Origin: SZUA-1535 sp964594175
GTDB lineage: Archaea > Aenigmatarchaeota > Aenigmatarchaeia > Aenigmatarchaeales > SZUA-1535
Length of the DNA stretch: 8,704 bases
NCBI GenBank assembly: GCA_964594175.1
Contig: CAZQLM010000034.1
Coordinates: 1 to 8,704 of the forward strand
Direction: 5' to 3'
Position 1 is the stretch's first letter. Every line of letters starts with the position of its first letter. Position numbers and translations under genes: made by a program. Positions 5,204 through 8,704 of this stretch are shown here, piece after piece. The notes under the pieces were generated by a model that was not told the DNA's origin, searched no databases, and worked only from the letters and a program-made list of their open reading frames with translations.

Positions 5204-5875
5204 ATGCTTAACCTATTTGGAGACCTGCTGACATGGATTTTTGCTCCTTTACTCAAGCTACCGTTTGCGGTAGTGATTCTTTTGATAAGCATGCTTGTAG
5301 CATGCGTGCTCGCTGTGATAAGCGCTATCCTCATTGATAGAAAAAAGTTTTCAGAACTCAAAAAAAGAATGCATGAGCTACAGGAAGAGATGAAAAGGGT
5401 TCAGAAGGAAAATCCAGAAAGGGCAAACGAGCTCACAAAGGAAATTTTGAAACTTACGCACGAGCAAATGCTGATGAACACCAAACCGATGCTTGCTTCT
5501 ATATTTGTGGTTATAATTTTTTTGCCGTGGATATCTAGCATTTCCCTTTACGAAGCCGGATTTGATGAAAACGGAAAGGGTGTGTTCAGGGTAAATTATT
5601 TTGTAGAAAAACCGGCTCTTCTAAATTTTGAAGTCAGAGAAACAGGAATAGCAATAGCTGGTAAAGAAATAAAAAGCGGGGAAACCTTTCGATTTGAGAA
5701 GAATTGGTACAGAGTGAATGGAATAGATAAAGAAGGTAAAAAAGTTCATTTTGGAACTGTGGTAAGGACACCATTTCAGCTACCGTTCTTTTCCTACGGC
5801 TTCGGGTGGCTTATGTGGTATATAGTTTGCTCTTCTTTTTTCCTCTACCTTTTCAGGAGACTGGCTGGAATTTAG
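5204..5875 (+). CDS. DUF106/EMC3-TMCO1-like membrane protein (Oxa1 superfamily insertase)
   Basis: This 223-residue membrane protein belongs to the archaeal branch of the YidC/Oxa1/Get1/EMC3 superfamily, which helps insert membrane proteins. The core is visible: TM1 about 20-43 (FAVVILLISMLVACVLAVIS), a cytosolic coiled coil about 47-90 (KKFSELKKRMHELQEEMKRV and the following KENPERANELTKEIL), TM2 about 96-113 (MLASIFVVIIFLPWI) and TM3 about 198-217 with the typical GWLMWY entry. Between TM2 and TM3 is an outside-facing stretch of about 80 residues (115-195), mostly beta-strand-like, with FRVNYFVEKPALLNFEV and the later KNWYRVNGIDKEGKK. The start is 3 bp after the secY stop, with GGAGG in secY, so the two are translationally coupled and likely work together at the membrane. 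The adenylate kinase gene often found between secY and this family in archaea is absent. Confidence 0.9.
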   Translation: MLNLFGDLLTWIFAPLLKLPFAVVILLISMLVACVLAVISAILIDRKKFSELKKRMHELQEEMKRVQKENPERANELTKEILKLTHEQMLMNTKPMLASIFVVIIFLPWISSISLYEAGFDENGKGVFRVNYFVEKPALLNFEVRETGIAIAGKEIKSGETFRFEKNWYRVNGIDKEGKKVHFGTVVRTPFQLPFFSYGFGWLMWYIVCSSFFLYLFRRLAGI

Positions 5876-6025
5876 AGATGCAAGCTTTCGCTGCACAGCT
5901 TTATCTCTTTCATATTTGAAAAGATAGCCGTGTTCGGATTCATACCTACTAGCCCAGAATTCTTCGAGTTTTTCCAGCACGTCAATAGGCAAACCACGCT
6001 CTTTATAATCTGTGCTACGATTCAT
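5780..6025 (-). CDS. Possible small basic protein overlapping the DUF106 3' end
   Basis: This 81-codon frame begins at ATG 6023-6025. The first half is plausible protein (MNRSTDYKERGLPIDVLEKL, EFWASRYESEHGYLF); the last third is antisense to the final transmembrane segment of the DUF106 gene, which is clearly real, so that part has unusual, very charged composition (EKVEEKRRANYIP). An A/T palindrome at 6046-6061 is centred 28 bp upstream of the ATG and could serve as TATA box for a leaderless transcript. No family recognised. A 96-bp convergent overlap is unusual for two real genes, so this may be spurious or a gene that lost its original stop codon. Confidence 0.35.
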   Translation of the reverse strand: MNRSTDYKERGLPIDVLEKLEEFWASRYESEHGYLFKYERDKAVQRKLASLNSSQSPEKVEEKRRANYIPHKPPEAVGKER

Positions 6026-6045
6026 GGTAGAGATTATTTTTACAA

Positions 6046-6061
6046 AAATTTTTAAAAATTT
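6046..6061. repeat. 16-bp A/T palindrome
   Basis: AAATTTTTAAAAATTT is a perfect palindrome. On the - strand it is at TATA-box distance from ATG 6025; on the + strand its T-run could help end secY-DUF106 transcripts. Which of these roles is real cannot be told from sequence. Confidence 0.35.
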
Positions 6062-6086
6062 CTCCCTGCTGTAAATTCGACATGCT

Positions 6087-6188
6087 GAGTGGGATTACGA
6101 AGGGGAGGAAAAGATTAAGGGAAAGAGAATTAAGCCTGCCTTTATGGAAGGGATGCTGAAGTTTGCTGCGCAAACCGAGCCTTTATAA
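6087..6188 (+). pseudogene. Decayed C-terminal remnant of a third DUF4143-type ATPase
   Basis: The frame reads EWDYEGEEKIKGKRIK, closely matching the end of the complete ATPase gene to its right (TWDYEGEERIKGKKIK, residues 410-425 there). The DNA from 6091 to about 6134 agrees with 7480-7524 at all but about five positions. A 2-bp deletion after the AAG codon then shifts the frame: the continuing frame gives PAFMEGMLKFAAQTEPL and stop, whereas the other frame restores LPLWKG (LPLWKW in the intact copy) before hitting a stop. Nothing of the N-terminal ATPase domain remains. It shows that the array to the right once had at least one more member and that copies are lost by deletion. Confidence 0.75.
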
Positions 6189-6194
6189 ATCAAA

Positions 6195-6220
6195 AAATAG
6201 TTTGCTGTAAAAAACTATTT
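6195..6220. repeat. Perfect 9-bp inverted repeat at the first ATPase promoter
   Basis: AAATAGTTT (6195-6203) and AAACTATTT (6212-6220) are exact reverse complements separated by 8 bases. The right arm overlaps the TATA box of the gene starting at 6247, a position suited to an operator where a bound protein would block TBP. As RNA it would lie upstream of the transcript, so an RNA hairpin role is less likely. Confidence 0.55.
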
Positions 6221-6225
6221 AAATG
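6217..6225 (+). promoter_or_regulatory. TATA box of the first ATPase gene
   Basis: TATTTAAAT preceded by A-rich DNA. Its centre lies 26-27 bp before ATG 6247, predicting a leaderless transcript from that ATG. The earlier in-frame ATG at 6223 falls inside the box itself and so should not be transcribed from this promoter. Confidence 0.55.
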
Positions 6226-6246
6226 AATTATCGTTTAGTATATTTT

Positions 6247-7566
6247 ATGATATCCAAAGAAGATATAAAAAAGGTTCTGGTTGAGTGGGAAAGCAGGCAG
6301 TTTCCGGAAATAAAAGAGCGAGAAATAAAGATAAATTTGCACCCGAGTGAAATCGTTTCGCTTGTCGGTGTGAGAAGGAGCGGAAAAACATTTTTGCTCC
6401 TCTGGATAGCGAAAAACCTGCTGCAAAGCCACAGCAGGGAAGAAGTTTTGTACGTAAATTTCGAGCACGAATTGCTCGAAGGTGTAGACGCGAGAGATGT
6501 GAGAAAAATTTTCGAGACACATGCGGAGCTTTACGGCAAAAGCGTAAAGTATATTTTATTTGACGAGGTGCAGAAGGTGAAAAACTGGAAAACCATGCTG
6601 AGAAGGCTTTACGATGAGAGAAAGTATAAAATTTTCGTAACTGGCTCGAGCTACGAGCTCAGACCTAAAGAGCTGCCATCTTCCTTAAGAGGAAGAACCG
6701 TAAGTTACACGGTATTTCCTCTTAGCTTTAGAGAATTTCTCAGATTCAAAAACTGGGAAGTTAAGGAAAGGGAAATTTTGCTCGAAGAGAGAAAGGGCAA
6801 ACTGCTGAAATACCTGCTAGAATTTCTCAACTTCGGAAGCTTTCCGGACGTTGCTCTCAAGGAAAACGAGTTCGAAAAGATTAAGTTGCTTTCATCTTAT
6901 TTCGATACAATTTTGCTCAGAGATATAATAGAAAAGAATGAAATAAGAAACGTAAGGCTTTTGGAACTCTTTATAAAATACGTTATCTCCATATCCTCAT
7001 TTTATTTCAGCGCAACAAAGGTTGAGAGGTATTTGAAGAGTATTGGAGAAAGGTGCAGCAAGGCAACTTTGCTGGATTTTTTCGATTATGCAGAGAAAGC
7101 TTTCTTAATTTTCAGATCGGAAATTTTCTCTCCCAAAGTAAAAGACAGAGCTCAATATCCGGTGAAGGTGTACTGCATAGACAACGGTTTTATAAACTGG
7201 GTGAATCCGAGATTTAACGAAAATATAGGGGCGTGCATGGAAAATTCGGTTGCCGTGGAACTTTCAAGAAGAAAGGAATTTACTCCTGCGGAATTTTATT
7301 ATTTTAAGGACAGTCAAGGCAGAGAGGTGGATTTCGTGCTCAAGGAAGGTTTGAATGTAAGGCAGCTGATTCAGGTTACATACGCTAATGCAAGAGATGA
7401 GATCGAGGAGAGAGAAATTAAATCTTTGCTGAAAGCTTCTGAGCTGCTGAAATGCAGGAATTTGCTCTGCATAACCTGGGATTACGAGGGAGAGGAAAGG
7501 ATTAAGGGAAAGAAGATTAAGTTCCTGCCTTTGTGGAAATGGCTTCTGCGAAACAATAATCTTTAA
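6247..7566 (+). CDS. Archaeal P-loop ATPase with DUF4143 C-terminal domain (complete copy)
   Basis: This 439-residue protein of the archaeal AAA-type ATPase/DUF4143 group has no settled function; relatives occur as expanded paralogues in archaea. Visible parts: Walker A GVRRSGKT (41-48), Walker B ILFDE (103-107), sensor-like VTGSSYELRPKELPSSLRGR (131-150) and the FPLSFREFL signature (157-165). A helical middle follows, then the C-terminal PD-(D/E)XK-like core: MENSVAVELSRR (331-342), YYFKDSQGREVDFVLKEG (351-368) and LIQVTY (374-379). Where an active nuclease would have an E-x-K after this Asp, the sequence is IQVTY, so cleavage activity is doubtful. ATG 6247 is preferred over the in-frame ATG 6223 because the neighbouring paralogue aligns from there and the TATA box fits it. 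A basic, soluble protein; codons CTC, CTG and GAG seem commoner than in secY. Confidence 0.85.
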   Translation: MISKEDIKKVLVEWESRQFPEIKEREIKINLHPSEIVSLVGVRRSGKTFLLLWIAKNLLQSHSREEVLYVNFEHELLEGVDARDVRKIFETHAELYGKSVKYILFDEVQKVKNWKTMLRRLYDERKYKIFVTGSSYELRPKELPSSLRGRTVSYTVFPLSFREFLRFKNWEVKEREILLEERKGKLLKYLLEFLNFGSFPDVALKENEFEKIKLLSSYFDTILLRDIIEKNEIRNVRLLELFIKYVISISSFYFSATKVERYLKSIGERCSKATLLDFFDYAEKAFLIFRSEIFSPKVKDRAQYPVKVYCIDNGFINWVNPRFNENIGACMENSVAVELSRRKEFTPAEFYYFKDSQGREVDFVLKEGLNVRQLIQVTYANARDEIEEREIKSLLKASELLKCRNLLCITWDYEGEERIKGKKIKFLPLWKWLLRNNNL

Positions 7567-7574
7567 ATATTGTT
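7552..7574. repeat. Perfect 7-bp inverted repeat at the second ATPase promoter
   Basis: AACAATA (7552-7558) and TATTGTT (7568-7574) are exact reverse complements with a 9-base spacer. The repeat spans the stop codon of the first ATPase and encloses the TATA box of the second, mirroring the arrangement upstream of the first copy. In RNA it could also form a weak hairpin at the end of the first transcript. Confidence 0.45.
7562..7569 (+). promoter_or_regulatory. TATA box of the second ATPase gene
   Basis: TTTAAATA is centred 26-27 bp before ATG 7592 and contains the TAA stop of the preceding gene. No ribosome site precedes the ATG, so the second copy is probably transcribed on its own as a leaderless mRNA. 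Confidence 0.55.
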
Positions 7575-7591
7575 CCGATAAAAAACAATTT

Positions 7592-8704
7592 ATGAGAGAA
7601 AAAGATTTCGAGTTCGTAATAGCGGAATGGAAATCATTTGAGTTGCCTTCCCTGATAAAAAGAGAGGTCGAAATCCCCTCGGAGCCGTCTTCGATAGTCT
7701 GCATAGGAGGGGGCAGACAGGTCGGGAAAACATACAGAGTTTACCAGCTCATACAGGAACTGCTCGAAAAAGGCTTTCCCAGAGACAACATTCTTTACGT
7801 AAATTTCGAGCACGAAAGATTGAGAAATTTGGACGCTCTTCACCTGGAAGAAATGCTGAAAGTTTTTTACAAGCTCAGCGATGTGAATGAGAGCAAACCG
7901 ATTTATCTGTTTTTAGATGAGATTCAAACGGTAAGGGACTGGGACAAATGGGTCAGGAGGGTTTTCGATTCGCGCAGGTTTCGAATCTACATTACCGGTT
8001 CTTCTTCAAAAATTTTGGGAAAGGAAATACCAAGAAGCCTTAGAGGCAGGAACATAGATTTTTTCGTGTTTCCTTTCAACTTCAGAGAATTTTTGAGGGC
8101 AAAGGAGTTCAAAATTAGCGAGTCGGAATTGCTGCTCGAAAAGAGGGGCAAGTTGCTTAAACTTCTTGAGGAATTTCTCGTATCTGGAAGCTATCCCAAA
8201 GTCTCTCTGGTGAAGGATCAAAAGGAAAAGGCCAAACTGCTTCTTTCCTATTACCAAACAATATTTTACAGGGATTTGATCGAAAAATACGAGATAAAGA
8301 ATATTTCCGCTCTGGATGCTTTTCTGAAGTACTGCGTAAACAGTTTTTCAAAATATCTGAGCGTGTCTAAGGTGCACAGCTACATCAAAACTCTCGGAAT
8401 AAAATGCGGAAAGCAAACGCTCGTTAAGTTTCTCGACTTTTCCACCGAGATTTTCTTTCTCTTCCCGATCGAAATTCTTTCACCTTCAGTAAAAGCGAGA
8501 AAGCAGTATCCAAAAAAACTTTACGTTATAGACAACGGTATAGTTACATCTCTCTTTCCAGAAGCGAAGGGAAGCACAGGAAGATTGATGGAAAACGCGG
8601 TTGCGAGAGAACTTGTGAAAAAATCTTTTGAAACTCCGACCTTTCAGGTATTTTACTGGAAGGAATACGGCAGGCAGGAAGGTAAAGAAGTGGATTTCGT
8701 GGTG
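7592..8704 (+). CDS. Archaeal P-loop ATPase with DUF4143 C-terminal domain (second copy, cut by right edge)
   Basis: The frame is open from ATG 7592 to the window end (371 codons, no stop) and is clearly paralogous to the gene before it along its whole length. Visible parts: the shared N-terminus (EFVIAEWKSFELPSLIKREV), Walker A GGRQVGKT (40-47), YVNFEHERLRNLDA (69-82; YVNFEHELLEGVDA in the other copy), Walker B LFLDE (106-110), ITGSSSKILGKEIPRSLRGR (134-153), FPFNFREFL (160-168), and the start of the nuclease-like domain (LMENAVARELV, 332-342; EVDFVV, 366-371). By comparison about 70 residues are missing at the C-terminus. The two proteins differ substantially, so the duplication is old and the copies may have separate roles; both motor motifs are intact here. 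It has its own TATA box 25 bp after the previous stop region. Confidence 0.85.
   Translation, partial: MREKDFEFVIAEWKSFELPSLIKREVEIPSEPSSIVCIGGGRQVGKTYRVYQLIQELLEKGFPRDNILYVNFEHERLRNLDALHLEEMLKVFYKLSDVNESKPIYLFLDEIQTVRDWDKWVRRVFDSRRFRIYITGSSSKILGKEIPRSLRGRNIDFFVFPFNFREFLRAKEFKISESELLLEKRGKLLKLLEEFLVSGSYPKVSLVKDQKEKAKLLLSYYQTIFYRDLIEKYEIKNISALDAFLKYCVNSFSKYLSVSKVHSYIKTLGIKCGKQTLVKFLDFSTEIFFLFPIEILSPSVKARKQYPKKLYVIDNGIVTSLFPEAKGSTGRLMENAVARELVKKSFETPTFQVFYWKEYGRQEGKEVDFVV

Noticed and set aside
6082..6159. ATG 6082 on the + strand, 27 bp from the A/T palindrome, as a small gene
   Set aside because: The 25-codon frame lies within the ATPase remnant and mostly reads the wrong frame of it, so the spacing is probably a coincidence.
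6223..6246. Eight extra N-terminal codons (ATG 6223) for the first ATPase
   Set aside because: This ATG lies inside the TATA box, and the paralogue at 7592 aligns from ATG 6247.
7264..7843. Long open frames on the - strand within the ATPase genes
   Set aside because: They are shadows of strongly conserved ATPase coding sequence on the + strand.
1..8704. tRNA genes, CRISPR repeats, complete insertion sequences
   Set aside because: No cloverleaf with GGTTCGA-type T-arm, no regularly spaced repeats and no transposase with flanking inverted ends were seen by eye.

Overview
The window looks archaeal. The evidence is an archaeal-type SecY followed by an archaeal DUF106/EMC3-like membrane protein, a DUF432-MscS gene pair, two archaeal DUF4143-type ATPases, heavy use of AGA/AGG and ATA codons, and TATA boxes centred about 27-30 bp upstream of start codons that lack a Shine-Dalgarno (leaderless transcripts). 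Genes inside operons instead carry AGGTG/GGAGG ribosome sites about 5-6 nt before ATG. The DNA is A+T rich. The lineage cannot be named from this window; a thermophilic euryarchaeote or a DPANN-like archaeon would both fit.

Layout. Positions 1-270 hold an open + strand frame cut by the left edge (unrecognised; weakly like part of a TnpB protein). Positions 287-648 (- strand) hold an antitoxin-like gene overlapping a RelE-family toxin gene that is truncated to 51 codons. Positions 680-1190 show no convincing gene. Positions 1191-1670 (-) encode an Hsp20 small heat-shock protein with a strong BRE/TATA promoter and a 10-bp palindrome at the expected transcription start. Positions 1899-2081 (+) hold a short coding-like frame, probably a gene remnant or tiny gene, followed by a T-rich terminator.

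Positions 2095-3618 (-) are a two-gene operon of DUF432 protein then MscS channel, with the stop of one directly abutting the start of the other. Divergently, 3675-5875 (+) is a secY-DUF106 operon (translocon channel plus Oxa1/EMC3-superfamily insertase). A single symmetric TATA box lies between the two operons at near-equal distance from both starts. Both the SecY and the DUF106 proteins appear to carry extra segments compared with the core fold. A small antisense-overlapping frame (5780-6025, -) is doubtful.

The right third (6087-8704) is a tandem array of archaeal ATPases: a decayed C-terminal scrap of one copy (6087-6188), one complete copy (6247-7566), and a second copy running off the right edge (7592-8704). 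Both surviving copies have their own TATA box exactly positioned for leaderless start, and both promoters carry a perfect inverted repeat (9 bp and 7 bp arms), suggesting a shared regulatory design. No tRNA, rRNA, CRISPR array or complete insertion sequence was seen.
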